Source: Pinibacter sp031553495
GTDB taxonomy: Bacteria > Bacteroidota > Bacteroidia > Chitinophagales > Chitinophagaceae
Assembly: GCA_031553495.1 (NCBI GenBank)
Contig: JAVBLN010000031.1
Coordinates: 62,001-126,000 of the forward strand
DNA length: 64,000 nucleotides
Reading direction: 5' to 3'
The position numbers and the translations under genes were made by a program. Positions 17,517 through 27,192 of the stretch are shown here, piece after piece (position 1 is the first letter of the stretch; each line of letters starts with the position of its first letter). Under the pieces are notes generated by a model. That model had not been told where the DNA came from and did not search any database. It saw only the letters and a program-made list of their open reading frames with translations.

Positions 17517-18293
17517 ATGAAAACAGTAATATTTGCCGGGGGTCTCGGAACCAGAATTTCAGAAGAAACCGAGGCGAGGCCAAAGCCTATGGTTGAAATA
17601 GGTGGTAAACCTATTTTGTGGCATATAATGAAAATTTATAGTCATTATGGATTTAATGATTTCATTGTCTGTCTTGGTTATAAGGGCTATATTATTAAGG
17701 AGTATTTCATGAATTATTTCTTACATAACTCGGATATTAGAGTTGATGTGGCTAATAATAAGATGGAGGTTCTGGGAACAAAGAGCGAGAATTTTAAAAT
17801 CACACTTGTTGAAACCGGGTTAAATACAAAAACCGCGGGAAGACTTCAACAAGTACAAAAATATATTGGTAACGAAGATTTTATGCTAACTTATGGTGAT
17901 GGGGTTTGCGATGTAAATATTAATGAATTGATTACTTTCCATAAATCGCATAAAAGAATAGCTACGGTTACCGCGGTGCAACTTGAAGCAAGATTTGGTG
18001 GTATGGATTTAGCAAAAGATGGAAAGGTGGAATCTTTTAGGGAAAAAGCAAAAGATGAAAGCAAGTGGATTAATGCAGGCTTTTTTGTGCTAAAGGGGGA
18101 TGTTTTTAAATACTTGCAGGGAGATATGACTCAAATGATGTGGGAAGACGAACCTCTTGAACGATTAACAGATGATAAGCAAATAATGGCGTATAAGCAT
18201 AAAGGTTTCTGGAAACCTATGGATGCTTTACGAGATAAAATTGAGTTGGAAGATTTGTGGAAAAATAATCAGGCAAAATGGAAAGTTTGGTAA
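17517..18293 (+). CDS. rfbF: Glucose-1-phosphate cytidylyltransferase
   Basis: Makes CDP-glucose from CTP and glucose-1-phosphate, the entry step of CDP-deoxysugar synthesis (cytoplasm). The 258-residue protein starts with the nucleotidyltransferase signature FAGGLGTRISEETEARPKPM; EIGGKPILWHIMKIYSHYG, YGDGVCDVNI near 122 and WINAGFFVLKGDVF near 181 are all typical of RfbF. Family length is about 257. It is the first gene of a nine-gene row in one direction and its TAA overlaps the next start (TAATG), which suggests translational coupling to rfbG. Confidence 0.96.
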   Translation: MKTVIFAGGLGTRISEETEARPKPMVEIGGKPILWHIMKIYSHYGFNDFIVCLGYKGYIIKEYFMNYFLHNSDIRVDVANNKMEVLGTKSENFKITLVETGLNTKTAGRLQQVQKYIGNEDFMLTYGDGVCDVNINELITFHKSHKRIATVTAVQLEARFGGMDLAKDGKVESFREKAKDESKWINAGFFVLKGDVFKYLQGDMTQMMWEDEPLERLTDDKQIMAYKHKGFWKPMDALRDKIELEDLWKNNQAKWKVW

Positions 18294-19366
18294 TGATGAA
18301 AAATTTAGAAAATGCATATCATGGGAAAAGGGTTTTTGTAACCGGTCACACCGGGTTTAAAGGTGGTTGGCTTATATCTATGCTGCGAATATTAGGGGCA
18401 CATGTGAAAGGTTATGCATTAGTGCCAGAGTACAATAATAGCATATATGCTCATCTGAAAATTAAGGGTTTTATAGAAGAAAGTATTATTGCAGATATTA
18501 GAGATAAACAAACGCTTAGTAAAGAATTAGAAAACTTTCAACCTGATTTTGTTTTTCATTTAGCAGCTCAACCACTGGTGAGAAGATCATACAATATCCC
18601 CGCCGAAACATTTGAGGTGAATGTTGTGGGTACGGCAAATGTGCTGGAAGCAGTAAAAAGTTTGAAAAAGCAGTGCACTGTAGTGGTGATAACCACAGAC
18701 AAGGTTTATGAGAATAAGGAAAATGGAACGTTATATAAAGAAAATGACATCTTGGGTGGTTATGATCCATACAGCGCAAGTAAAGCTTGTACTGAGCTTG
18801 TAGTGAATTCGTTCAGAAGCTCATTTTTTAATATTCAAAAATATTCTTCTCATCAAAAGGCTCTGGCAAGTGCGAGAGCCGGAAATGTTGTAGGTGGTGG
18901 AGATTGGAGCCAGGATAGAATAGGTCCTGATATTGTGAGATCATTGATGGCTGAGCTTCCAATCAATGTACGTAATCCGTATGCCGTGCGTCCGTGGCAA
19001 CATGTACTTGAACCCTTAAGCGGATATTTATTGTTAGGTGCATTGCTGTGTGAAAGTCCTGAAAAATATAGCGGAGCATATAATTTTGGTCCGCAACCAG
19101 AAGATCATTTATCAGTTAGAGAATTGGTAGAAGTTTCAATTAAAAGTTGGGGTACAGGAAATTGGAACGATAAATCAGATAAAAACCAGCCACATGAAGC
19201 AGGTTTGTTGCAGCTGGATATTACTAAAGCAAAGACAGAGCTAGAGTGGTATCCAAAACTGAATGCGATCCAGGCAATAGAATGGACACTTAATTGGTAT
19301 AAACAAAGTGAGGTAAGTAAGATCGATTTTACTTTTGATCAAATTAAAAAATATCTTGCGTTATGA
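18293..19366 (+). CDS. rfbG: CDP-glucose 4,6-dehydratase
   Basis: Short-chain dehydrogenase family enzyme that converts CDP-glucose to CDP-4-keto-6-deoxyglucose. The Rossmann motif VTGHTGFKGGWL is at the N-terminus, the ITTDKVYEN segment near 125 carries the catalytic Thr, and YDPYSASKACTE near 152 the Tyr-x-x-x-Lys pair; RAGNVVGGGDW follows. I prefer the ATG at 18293 (or the next codon at 18296), which overlaps the rfbF stop, over the in-frame ATG at 18278 inside rfbF. About 357 residues. Its 3' end overlaps the next gene by 4 bp. Confidence 0.95.
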   Translation: MMKNLENAYHGKRVFVTGHTGFKGGWLISMLRILGAHVKGYALVPEYNNSIYAHLKIKGFIEESIIADIRDKQTLSKELENFQPDFVFHLAAQPLVRRSYNIPAETFEVNVVGTANVLEAVKSLKKQCTVVVITTDKVYENKENGTLYKENDILGGYDPYSASKACTELVVNSFRSSFFNIQKYSSHQKALASARAGNVVGGGDWSQDRIGPDIVRSLMAELPINVRNPYAVRPWQHVLEPLSGYLLLGALLCESPEKYSGAYNFGPQPEDHLSVRELVEVSIKSWGTGNWNDKSDKNQPHEAGLLQLDITKAKTELEWYPKLNAIQAIEWTLNWYKQSEVSKIDFTFDQIKKYLAL

Positions 19367-19908
19367 ATTTTATGCCCACATTGCTGCAAGGTAGTTTTGT
19401 AATTGATTTGAATGTTTTTAAAGATAACAGAGGGTGGTTTGCCCGTACTTATTGTAAAGAAGAATTTGCTCAAATCGGCCACAGTGAAGAATGGGTGCAA
19501 ATAAACCATTCATTTACAAACACAAAAGGAACAATTCGTGGGATGCATTTTCAAATGCCTCCTTTTGAAGAAATTAAGATGGTGCGTTGTATAAGCGGGG
19601 CTGTTTATGATGTGATAATTGATCTTCGAAAAGAATCCAAAACTTTTCTCCAATATTTTGGAACAGAGCTTTCGGCCGAAAATAGGAAGATGTTATATAT
19701 ACCAAAGGGCTTTGCACATGGTTTTCAAACATTGACCGAGAATGCAGAATTGATATATCATCACAGCCAGTTTTATAAACCTGGTGTCGAAAATGGTATT
19801 AGGTATAATGATTCTGCTATTAATATACAATGGCCGTTAAAGGCTGAAAATGTTTCTGAAAGAGATCTGAATCATCCAGTTATAGACAAAAATTTTAAAG
19901 GAATATAA
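19363..19908 (+). CDS. RmlC-like sugar-nucleotide 3,5-epimerase
   Basis: Cupin-fold NDP-4-keto-6-deoxyhexose epimerase, 181 residues. It keeps the active-site His in TIRGMHFQ near residue 65, the DVIIDLR strand, and the YIPKGFAHGFQTL segment near 120, as in RmlC. Since the genes before it make CDP-4-keto-6-deoxyglucose and no TDP-sugar genes are seen, the likely substrate is the CDP sugar (inference); whether it epimerises C3, C5 or both cannot be told. It overlaps rfbG by ATGA and precedes the methyltransferase by 16 bp. Confidence 0.88.
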   Translation: MNFMPTLLQGSFVIDLNVFKDNRGWFARTYCKEEFAQIGHSEEWVQINHSFTNTKGTIRGMHFQMPPFEEIKMVRCISGAVYDVIIDLRKESKTFLQYFGTELSAENRKMLYIPKGFAHGFQTLTENAELIYHHSQFYKPGVENGIRYNDSAINIQWPLKAENVSERDLNHPVIDKNFKGI

Positions 19909-19924
19909 CAATAGAAATATATTT

Positions 19925-21151
19925 ATGCATTGCAGATTTTGTAAAACAGAATTATCTGATATTTTTATTGATCTGGTAAATTCACCGGCGTCAAATTCAT
20001 TTTTAACGAAAGAACAATTAAATGAACCGGAGATCTTTTATCCGTTAAAAGTTTACACTTGTCCAAAATGTTTTCTGGTGCAAGTGGATGAATACAAAAA
20101 ATCTGATGCTATTTTTAATAGCGATTATGTGTATTTTTCATCGTATTCTACAAGTTGGCTGCAACATGCAAAAAAATACGCAGATGTGATGTGTAGTCGT
20201 TTTGGTTTTAATGGCAACTCTCGTGTTGTTGAAATTGCATCGAACGATGGTTATCTTCTCCAATACTTTAAAGAAAAAAATGTTCCTGTTTTAGGTATCG
20301 AACCAACTTCTAACACAGCGGAGGTTGCTATTGGAAAAGGTATTGAAACGATTGTTGATTTTTTTGGGACAACGCTAGCTAAAACGCTTGCCGGTAAAGA
20401 TATAAAAGCTGATCTTTTATTGGGGAATAATGTGCTTGCCCATGTTCCGGATATAGTAGATTTTGTAAAGGGCATGAAAATACTATTAAAGGAAGATGGG
20501 GTAGTAACCATGGAATTTCCGCATTTAATGCAATTGGTGGATAATAATCAGTTTGATACAATCTACCATGAGCATTTTTCTTATTTATCTTTCTATACAG
20601 TAAAACAAATTTTCGAAGCTCAGGGACTTGAAATGTTTGATGTGGATGAAATTTCTACTCATGGCGGATCATTGAGAATATATGCAAAACATAAAGAAGA
20701 CTGTTCAAAAGGAGTTTCACCAAATGTAGAGGCACTTCTTGCGAAAGAAAAAAATAAAGGCATGACGTCAATGGAATATTATAATAATTTCCAGGACAAG
20801 GCTTTGAATATAAAGGTGGATCTGATCAGCTTTTTACTGGAACAAAAAAGAAACAATAAAAAGGTAGCAGGATATGGGGCAGCAGCGAAGGGAAACACAT
20901 TGATGAATTATTGTGGTATAAAAAATGATTTGATTGAATTTGTGGTTGATGCAAACCCACATAAGCAAAACAAATTCTTGCCGGCAAGTCATATTCCCGT
21001 AGTAAATGAAGCGCATCTTAAAGCGCAAAAGCCGGAATTTGTAATCATCTTTCCCTGGAATCTGAAAGAAGAAATAATGAATCAGTTGGCTTACATTAGA
21101 GAGTGGGGCGGAAGATTTGTAATTCCAATACCTCAATTGCAAATATTGTAA
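19925..21151 (+). CDS. NDP-sugar C-methyltransferase
   Basis: SAM-dependent methyltransferase of the TylC3/NovU type, 408 residues. It has the three-part layout of that family: an N-terminal zinc-binding segment (CRFCKTEL ... YTCPKCF, two CxxC pairs), a central SAM-binding fold (VVEIASNDGYLLQYF near 95 and LGNNVLAHVPD near 160), and a C-terminal domain with KVAGYGAAAKGNTLMNY near 318. These enzymes add a methyl branch to a carbon next to the 4-keto group of deoxysugars (family knowledge). With rfbF/rfbG upstream this suggests a C-methylated, CDP-linked 6-deoxyhexose. Confidence 0.9.
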   Translation: MHCRFCKTELSDIFIDLVNSPASNSFLTKEQLNEPEIFYPLKVYTCPKCFLVQVDEYKKSDAIFNSDYVYFSSYSTSWLQHAKKYADVMCSRFGFNGNSRVVEIASNDGYLLQYFKEKNVPVLGIEPTSNTAEVAIGKGIETIVDFFGTTLAKTLAGKDIKADLLLGNNVLAHVPDIVDFVKGMKILLKEDGVVTMEFPHLMQLVDNNQFDTIYHEHFSYLSFYTVKQIFEAQGLEMFDVDEISTHGGSLRIYAKHKEDCSKGVSPNVEALLAKEKNKGMTSMEYYNNFQDKALNIKVDLISFLLEQKRNNKKVAGYGAAAKGNTLMNYCGIKNDLIEFVVDANPHKQNKFLPASHIPVVNEAHLKAQKPEFVIIFPWNLKEEIMNQLAYIREWGGRFVIPIPQLQIL

Positions 21152-21152
21152 A

Positions 21153-22010
21153 ATGAAAAAGGTTCTTGTAACCGGTGCTACTGGTTTTATTGGCAATTAT
21201 GTGGTGAATGAATTGTTGAAAAACAATTGCGTGGTGATCGCTTCCTCATCTAATGTTGAAAAAGCAAAAATGGCGGATTGGTTTTCAATGGTTGTCTACC
21301 AGGAATTTGATTTTGCAACATTTGACAGTAGTATAAATTATTTTGATTTCTTTGGCAGGCCTGATTTTGTTATTCATCTTGCGTGGGAAGGATTGCCTTT
21401 TTATAAAGAGGCTTATCATTATGAGGTTAATTTACCAAGGCATTTTAAATTTATAGAGAACTTAGTTGAAAATGGAGCTAGTGATATAAGCGTAACAGGT
21501 ACTTGCTTTGAGTATGGCACGCAGGAAGGTAAGTTAAGTGAAGATATGCCAACGCAACCAGGTAATTATTATGCTAAAGCAAAGGATGATTTGAGAAGAC
21601 AAGTAGAAGTCCTGCAATACAGGTTCTCCTTTTCATTTAAATGGGTCCGGTTGTTTTATATGTATGGAAAGGGTCAAAATCCTAAATCTTTGTTATCGCA
21701 ATTGGATAGGGCTTTAGAAAATGATGAGCAAGTGTTTAATATGAGTGGAGGGGAGCAGGTTCGTGATTATTTACCTGTATCAAAAGTAGCAGAGTATATC
21801 GTGAAAATAGCTTTGCAAAAGGAAGTAACAGGCATTATTAATTGCTGCAGTGGAGTACCCATTACAGTGAAGGAATTGGTTCGCAACTATTTGAAAGAAA
21901 AAAATAAAAACATACAACTTAATCTTGGTTTTTATCCATATCCCGACTATGAACCAATGATTTTTTGGGGGGATAATAAAAAATTAAAATTGATAATAAA
22001 AAATGAGTGA
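21153..22010 (+). CDS. NAD(P)-dependent sugar epimerase/4-ketoreductase
   Basis: Extended short-chain dehydrogenase, 285 residues, with GxxGxxG in VTGATGFIGNYVV and YxxxK in NYYAKAKDDL near residue 145. It starts one base after the methyltransferase stop and overlaps the next gene by 8 bp. Its place after the epimerase and the C-methyltransferase fits the final reduction of the 4-keto group (inference). A separate 4-epimerase role is the alternative. Confidence 0.82.
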   Translation: MKKVLVTGATGFIGNYVVNELLKNNCVVIASSSNVEKAKMADWFSMVVYQEFDFATFDSSINYFDFFGRPDFVIHLAWEGLPFYKEAYHYEVNLPRHFKFIENLVENGASDISVTGTCFEYGTQEGKLSEDMPTQPGNYYAKAKDDLRRQVEVLQYRFSFSFKWVRLFYMYGKGQNPKSLLSQLDRALENDEQVFNMSGGEQVRDYLPVSKVAEYIVKIALQKEVTGIINCCSGVPITVKELVRNYLKEKNKNIQLNLGFYPYPDYEPMIFWGDNKKLKLIIKNE

Positions 22011-22734
22011 TCCAATTAAGCAATTTGAGCAGGAAAGAGTGGAAAGAATAGCAGCTAATGCCTTAAACGAAGACTTGAAAAAAAGTGCAGATGCATTTAA
22101 CTCTGCATCAAACAAAGCACAGTATTCATATAATTTTTCCTGGATGGGCAGACCAATTATTCAATATCCTCAGGACATTATTGCTATGCAGGAAGTAATC
22201 TGGAAAGTTAAACCAGATTTAATTATTGAAACGGGTATTGCTCATGGTGGATCAATTATTTATTATGCTTCGATCCTTGAACTTATTGGAGGTGGAGAAG
22301 TTTTAGGTATAGATATTGATATTCGTGCTCATAATAAGGTTGAGATTGAAAAGCATCCAATGTATAAACGCATTAAGATGATTGAGGGGTCGTCAATCAG
22401 TGAAGAAACTTTGGCGAAGACTAAAGAAATCGCAAAGAATAAAAAGAATATAATGGTTCTGCTGGATTCAAATCATACACACGAACATGTATTGGCAGAG
22501 CTAGAAATGTATTCGCCATTAGTCACAAAAGGCTCTTATCTTGTAGTGTTCGATACTATCGTAGAGAATCTTCCGAATTATTATCTTCCAAACCGACCGT
22601 GGGAAAAAGGAGATAATCCAATGACAGCAGTTGAAGCTTTTTTGGCCAAGAATAATGAATTCGAGGTAGATGAAGAGATGGATAATAAATTGTTGATTAG
22701 CGTAGCTCCAAAAGGGTATTTAAAAAGAAAATAA
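22003..22734 (+). CDS. CmcI/cephalosporin-hydroxylase family protein, probable sugar O-methyltransferase
   Basis: A 243-residue protein with a SAM-binding fold: DLIIETGIAHGGSIIYYAS near residue 70, GEVLGIDIDIRAHN near 97, and VLLDSNHTHEHV near 150. This family is named after CmcI of cephamycin synthesis, but members in polysaccharide clusters are related to rhamnosyl O-methyltransferases of mycobacteria. In this cluster O-methylation of a glycan sugar is the best guess (inference). The start lies inside the preceding gene, so the two are probably coupled. Confidence 0.78.
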   Translation: MSDPIKQFEQERVERIAANALNEDLKKSADAFNSASNKAQYSYNFSWMGRPIIQYPQDIIAMQEVIWKVKPDLIIETGIAHGGSIIYYASILELIGGGEVLGIDIDIRAHNKVEIEKHPMYKRIKMIEGSSISEETLAKTKEIAKNKKNIMVLLDSNHTHEHVLAELEMYSPLVTKGSYLVVFDTIVENLPNYYLPNRPWEKGDNPMTAVEAFLAKNNEFEVDEEMDNKLLISVAPKGYLKRK

Positions 22735-22740
22735 AGAACT

Positions 22741-23691
22741 ATGGAGAAAGCATGGGTTAGTTTTTGTATAAGTACATATAAAAGGCCTGAATTTCTAAAA
22801 AAGCAAATAGCGTCTTTATTAGAGCAAAGTTTTCAGTATTTTGAAATAGTCATTTCAGATAACGATCCAGATGGTTCAGGAAAAGATGTTGTGAGTTCCT
22901 TCAATGATGATAGAGTAAAATATTATCAAAATGGAGAAAATTTAGGGATGGTAAAGAGTTTTAACAAAAGCATAGAGAGAGCTTCAACAGACTATATTGT
23001 GATGATAACTGATGATGACCCTGTTAAGCCTAATATGTTAGAAAACTTTTTTCAAATAGTTAATAAGCATCCAGGATTCGGTATTTATTTCGGATGCGAA
23101 AGAAAAGGTAGACAGGCTGAAGAAATAGAAATATGTGATGGTAAAAATTTTGTTTATCAAATTCTACATCCAGAGTTAACGACTAATATTTTATGGTCGA
23201 GTTGTGTGCTAAAAAGAGAAGTAGCTATTTCTATTGGGGGAATGCCTGATTATGGGAGCCCGCATTTAGCTGATCATGCGATGCTTGCTTTGTGTGGAAA
23301 GGCAAACGGAGGTGTAATTGTAAATATGATGTATAGTGAACTTACAATGCATGATAACAATTTTTCAAAGGCAAATTTCAACTTGTATTATTTAGGCTGT
23401 ATTGGGTTCCATAAATTGATCACTTCTTCTTTTGATAAGAATTTTTATGTCAAGGGAAGTAGTGATTCCTTAAAGAAACATCTTGACAACTGGTTTATTT
23501 CTAACTCGTTCGGGTTAAGAAAATATTTTACTTACAAAAAAAAGGATACAAATTTGGTAAGAGATATAGATACCTTTTCGAAAAAAATGCTTAATCTTTC
23601 TTTTATGAAACATTTAAGTGTTAAGTATTATCTGAAATTGCTCATTTTTAATCTAAAGAAGCCTTTTTACCTCCTCAAATTTTTAAGATAG
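22741..23691 (+). CDS. Glycosyltransferase family 2
   Basis: A 316-residue GT-A fold enzyme: SFCISTYKRPEFLKKQI at the N-terminus, EIVISDNDPDGSG near 37, and the metal-binding acidic stretch MITDDDPVKP near 95. It probably adds one sugar to a lipid-linked repeat unit at the inner face of the membrane. The basic C-terminus (YYLKLLIFNLKKPFYLLKF) may attach to the membrane. Six bases separate it from the CmcI-like gene and five from the next transferase, so it belongs to the same operon. Confidence 0.9.
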   Translation: MEKAWVSFCISTYKRPEFLKKQIASLLEQSFQYFEIVISDNDPDGSGKDVVSSFNDDRVKYYQNGENLGMVKSFNKSIERASTDYIVMITDDDPVKPNMLENFFQIVNKHPGFGIYFGCERKGRQAEEIEICDGKNFVYQILHPELTTNILWSSCVLKREVAISIGGMPDYGSPHLADHAMLALCGKANGGVIVNMMYSELTMHDNNFSKANFNLYYLGCIGFHKLITSSFDKNFYVKGSSDSLKKHLDNWFISNSFGLRKYFTYKKKDTNLVRDIDTFSKKMLNLSFMKHLSVKYYLKLLIFNLKKPFYLLKFLR

Positions 23692-23696
23692 GTATA

Positions 23697-24683
23697 ATGA
23701 CATTCAGCATCATACTACCAGTGCATAACGGCGGTGAATATGTAAAGGAATGCGCCAAGAGTATTCTTTCACAAACATATCGCGATTTCAACTTTATTGT
23801 TCTAGATAATTGTAGTACAGATGGTACTACCAATTGGCTTGAAAGTTTAAATGATCCAAGAATTGTTATTTACAGATCGGATAAGTTGTTACCTATAGAA
23901 GACAACTGGGCGCGCATTTTAAATATTCCCAAAAATGAATTTATTACTTTAATAGGTCATGATGATTTACTTGATCCGAACTATTTAGCAGAGATGCATG
24001 AATTAATTTTGAAACATCCAAAAGCAAGTTTATACCAAACACATTTTCGATACATTGATTCAAACGGAGATTTCTTGCAAGACTGCCTGCCTATGGATGA
24101 AATTCAATATTCTCATGAGTTTATTGCCTGTCATATGATGAAAACTTTAGATAGTACTGGTACGGGCTATGTAATGAGATCAGATGATTATAACAAAGTG
24201 GGTGGAATTTCTGCTACATATCCTAATCTTATTTTTGCAGATTATGTACTGTGGATTAAATTAATAGATTTGTCTTATAAAGCTACATCATGGAAAAGTT
24301 GCTTTTCATATAGAAAACATCAAAGTGTGTCAAGAAATACATCTGCAGTAAAATATCAAACTGCATTTGGAAAATATATAGAATTTCTTAAGCTGTTTAT
24401 GGAAACAAATGAAAAGGTCGAAAACATAGTGCAGCATTATGGTAATGACATGTTATTGTACTATTGCGAAAGCTTATCCCACCGTCTGTTGAAAACTCCA
24501 AGACATCTTAGACAATTAAAAGTGGATGAATATATTTCTTTGTGTCAGAAATATGCACATGATTTGTCCATTTCTGAACAGTTTAAACCTATGCAAAAGT
24601 GGAGAATCAGCATTGCTTCACGATTAGATAAAAATAGTGTTGGGCGTAGTTTGTTTAGAATTGCTAAACTTTTTATTCGCTAA
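23697..24683 (+). CDS. Glycosyltransferase family 2
   Basis: A 328-residue GT-A enzyme: FSIILPVHNGGEYVKECAKS, FIVLDNCSTDGTT near 33, and the acidic LIGHDDLLDP near 84. The middle part shows TGTGYVMRSDDYNKVGG and FADYVLWIKLIDLSY, usual for family 2 acceptor-side regions. Same direction and close spacing as its neighbours indicate a shared glycan. Donor and acceptor cannot be read from the sequence. Confidence 0.9.
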   Translation: MTFSIILPVHNGGEYVKECAKSILSQTYRDFNFIVLDNCSTDGTTNWLESLNDPRIVIYRSDKLLPIEDNWARILNIPKNEFITLIGHDDLLDPNYLAEMHELILKHPKASLYQTHFRYIDSNGDFLQDCLPMDEIQYSHEFIACHMMKTLDSTGTGYVMRSDDYNKVGGISATYPNLIFADYVLWIKLIDLSYKATSWKSCFSYRKHQSVSRNTSAVKYQTAFGKYIEFLKLFMETNEKVENIVQHYGNDMLLYYCESLSHRLLKTPRHLRQLKVDEYISLCQKYAHDLSISEQFKPMQKWRISIASRLDKNSVGRSLFRIAKLFIR

Positions 24684-24714
24684 TTTGACATTGTTTTTAA
24701 ATTAGATTTACTTC

Positions 24715-25842
24715 ATGAAAGTTGCAATCAATCTGTGGACATTAAAAAACAAAAACAAAGAAGGTATTGGGTGGTTTGCTTATTATACAACTAAGCACAT
24801 TATAAAGGCCCATCCAGAAGTAGAGTTTCATCTGTTTGTTTCAAAAAAGACTGAGATAAGTGAGTTGAAAGCGTCTAATGTTAAGGTTCATCGATTGTTT
24901 CCTGACAAAAGGCATCCGGCTTTGTACATATTATTCTTACATTATTTATTGCCCTTATACCTGAAGAAAATAAAGCCAAATGTGTTCCTTTCGCCAGATG
25001 GAATGCTTAGCGTACACTCTTCAGTTAAGCAGCTGCCTGTTATTCACGATATAAATTTTGTTCATTTTCCTAAAGATTCTAAATGGTATAATAGATGGTA
25101 TTATAACAAGCATTTTCCAAAATATGCACAGATCGCATCGCGGATTGCTACAGTTTCATATTATTCACGAAATGACATTGCCAATACATTTAAAGTTCCG
25201 AAGAATAAAATTGATGTAGTTTATAATGGATTAAATGAACATTTTATAGAAAACACTAATTGTATTTCACCTGCTTTCTCTATTGAAAAGCCGTATTTCT
25301 TATATATTGGTTCAGTTAATCCAAGAAAAAATATTGCACGTCTGATTTTGGCATTTAGCGAATTTAAAAGAGGGAAGAACAGCGATATTCAACTTGTTAT
25401 TGCTGGCGCCAAAGGATGGTTGTTACAGGACGTGCAAAATGCGCTAGATAATAGTGAATTCAAATCTGATATTGTTTTTACAGGTAGATTAACAGATGGC
25501 GAATTGAAATTTGTATTGTCTAATGCCTTGGCTTTGGTATTTATTCCATATTTTGAAGGTTTTGGATTACCGTTAATTGAAGCAATGTCTTGCAATGTTC
25601 CTGTTATATCATCCAATGTAACTTCGTTGCCTGAAATAGCCGGTGATGCAGCCTTATATGTTGATCCTTATAACACCACTGAAATTGCAAATGCTATGAA
25701 AAGAATATTTGAAGATCCATATTTACGAAAACTCTTAATTAGTAGCGGGATTCAACAAGCGAAAAAATTTAGTTGGGAACAAACATCTGAAAGGTTATGG
25801 AATAGTATTATGAAAGTTACAGCCGTTGATGGTAATAATTGA
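24715..25842 (+). CDS. Glycosyltransferase family 4
   Basis: A 375-residue GT-B enzyme. The N-terminal domain has the KNKEGIGWFAYYTTKHI acceptor-side loop; the C-terminal domain has IGSVNPRKNIARL near 200 and the donor-binding EGFGLPLIEAMSCNVPV near 285 with the paired glutamates. It is the last forward gene of the cluster and ends 20 bp before the end of a transferase on the other strand. Confidence 0.92.
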   Translation: MKVAINLWTLKNKNKEGIGWFAYYTTKHIIKAHPEVEFHLFVSKKTEISELKASNVKVHRLFPDKRHPALYILFLHYLLPLYLKKIKPNVFLSPDGMLSVHSSVKQLPVIHDINFVHFPKDSKWYNRWYYNKHFPKYAQIASRIATVSYYSRNDIANTFKVPKNKIDVVYNGLNEHFIENTNCISPAFSIEKPYFLYIGSVNPRKNIARLILAFSEFKRGKNSDIQLVIAGAKGWLLQDVQNALDNSEFKSDIVFTGRLTDGELKFVLSNALALVFIPYFEGFGLPLIEAMSCNVPVISSNVTSLPEIAGDAALYVDPYNTTEIANAMKRIFEDPYLRKLLISSGIQQAKKFSWEQTSERLWNSIMKVTAVDGNN

Positions 25843-25862
25843 CAGGAGGTATATGAATGTCT

Positions 25863-26993
25863 TTATAAGCTCAAAATAGCATTCACTGCTCTTTTTACCA
25901 CATTTCCCCAATAAAACCACTTAAAAAAGTCATCAGGTATACCACCTGATTTATTAGCTGTATTTATAATAGCTTGGGTAAACCCCTTCCTCTCATTATC
26001 TCCCACAATAACTAATTTACCATTACAAATTGAAGCATCCACTCCAATTGCACCATTCTCTGTAGATACAGCGCTGAGGCCGCTTCCCAATGCTTCCACC
26101 AGTTTTGTTTTAATGCCGCCGCCATCTGCCAGCGGATTTAAAAAAATATCTGCTCCCAGAAAGTACAAGTTAATATCATCTACAAATCCAATTAAACTAA
26201 TATTTGGGAATTGTTCAACTGATAAATCTGCTGGAATATCTTTTCCACAAACCAATATATGGTAGTGAAAATTCTCTACCTCTTGCAATAGCGGATTGAT
26301 TTTTTTTACAATAGTATATAAGGCATCCCTGTTGGGTTTATAATTAAATGCACCATTAAACAACAGTATTTTTTTTTCGGGCTTTATGTTGTGCAATTGG
26401 CACAATTGGTTTCTTGAATCATCGCGCAATTGGGCTGAGGGCGCTTTATCCCATTCTATTCCATAGGTTATGGTGGTACATTTATTGCGCTGCAGCTTAT
26501 AATTTTTTATAGCATATTCTCTGTCTTCATTTGTAATAAAAAAATTGTGATCCGCATTTTTATGTACAATTCTTTCATAATGCCACAATATCGGCCACCA
26601 CCATTTTCCCAGGCTTTTCCAACGAAGCGCTTCTATATTGTGTGAATGGATAACAAGTTTTACGTTGCAAAAATATTTTAGTAATAAAGCTAGCCAGCCA
26701 TAATAAGGGTGTTCTAATAAAATGTGACCTGGTTGCTGTTGTTTGATTATTTTTCGAAGGGTGAAAAAATAAAAAATGTTGATATACCGTAATTGAGAAT
26801 TTGAAAGGATGTTTAAAACTTTATAACCTTCAGCTTCAGCGGGTATATTTTTTTTTGTAGTTACACAAACAATATTTATTTCCTTAGACAAATATTTATA
26901 GAATAATGCTATTCCCTTTTGACCACCGAATTTCGCAGGTAGAAATGGGTAGGAAACAATGCTTAGAACGTTTTTTGATGAGTTGGCCACCAT
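25863..26993 (-). CDS. Glycosyltransferase family 4-like
   Basis: A 376-residue GT-B protein on the reverse strand, convergent with the main cluster. N-terminal loop PAKFGGQKGIALFYKYL, ITYGIEW near 180 at the domain junction, LLFNGAFNYKPNRDA near 205, and PLADGGGIKTKLVEALGSG near 305 in place of the more usual EGFG motif, as in a subset of this family. Probably works on the same polysaccharide or on a related envelope glycan. ATG at 26993. Confidence 0.87.
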   Translation of the reverse strand: MVANSSKNVLSIVSYPFLPAKFGGQKGIALFYKYLSKEINIVCVTTKKNIPAEAEGYKVLNILSNSQLRYINIFYFFTLRKIIKQQQPGHILLEHPYYGWLALLLKYFCNVKLVIHSHNIEALRWKSLGKWWWPILWHYERIVHKNADHNFFITNEDREYAIKNYKLQRNKCTTITYGIEWDKAPSAQLRDDSRNQLCQLHNIKPEKKILLFNGAFNYKPNRDALYTIVKKINPLLQEVENFHYHILVCGKDIPADLSVEQFPNISLIGFVDDINLYFLGADIFLNPLADGGGIKTKLVEALGSGLSAVSTENGAIGVDASICNGKLVIVGDNERKGFTQAIINTANKSGGIPDDFFKWFYWGNVVKRAVNAILSL

Positions 26994-27082
26994 AATATAT
27001 AACTTCTACGAATGTCTTAATTTTTAAATACCTTTTTTAAAAAGCTGTTCGGGCCTTTTCTGAAATATTGAATAGAGCCCAA

Positions 27083-27155
27083 TGTTGCCATGAAATACTA
27101 CCGACGAACGAAATGCGACGCAACGATGATGCCATGAAAAACTACAGCTCGTACC
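27083..27155 (-). repeat. 42-bp-period repeat, copy 8 (type B arms)
   Basis: Reverse copy with arms GCCATGAAATACTA and GCCATGAAAAACTA, 44 bp apart, and core version GAACGAAATGCGACGCAACG. Inverted partner of copy 9, 37 bp away. Confidence 0.9.
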
Positions 27156-27192
27156 ATATTATTTATACTTTGCATGGTATGAAAATGTGCAT

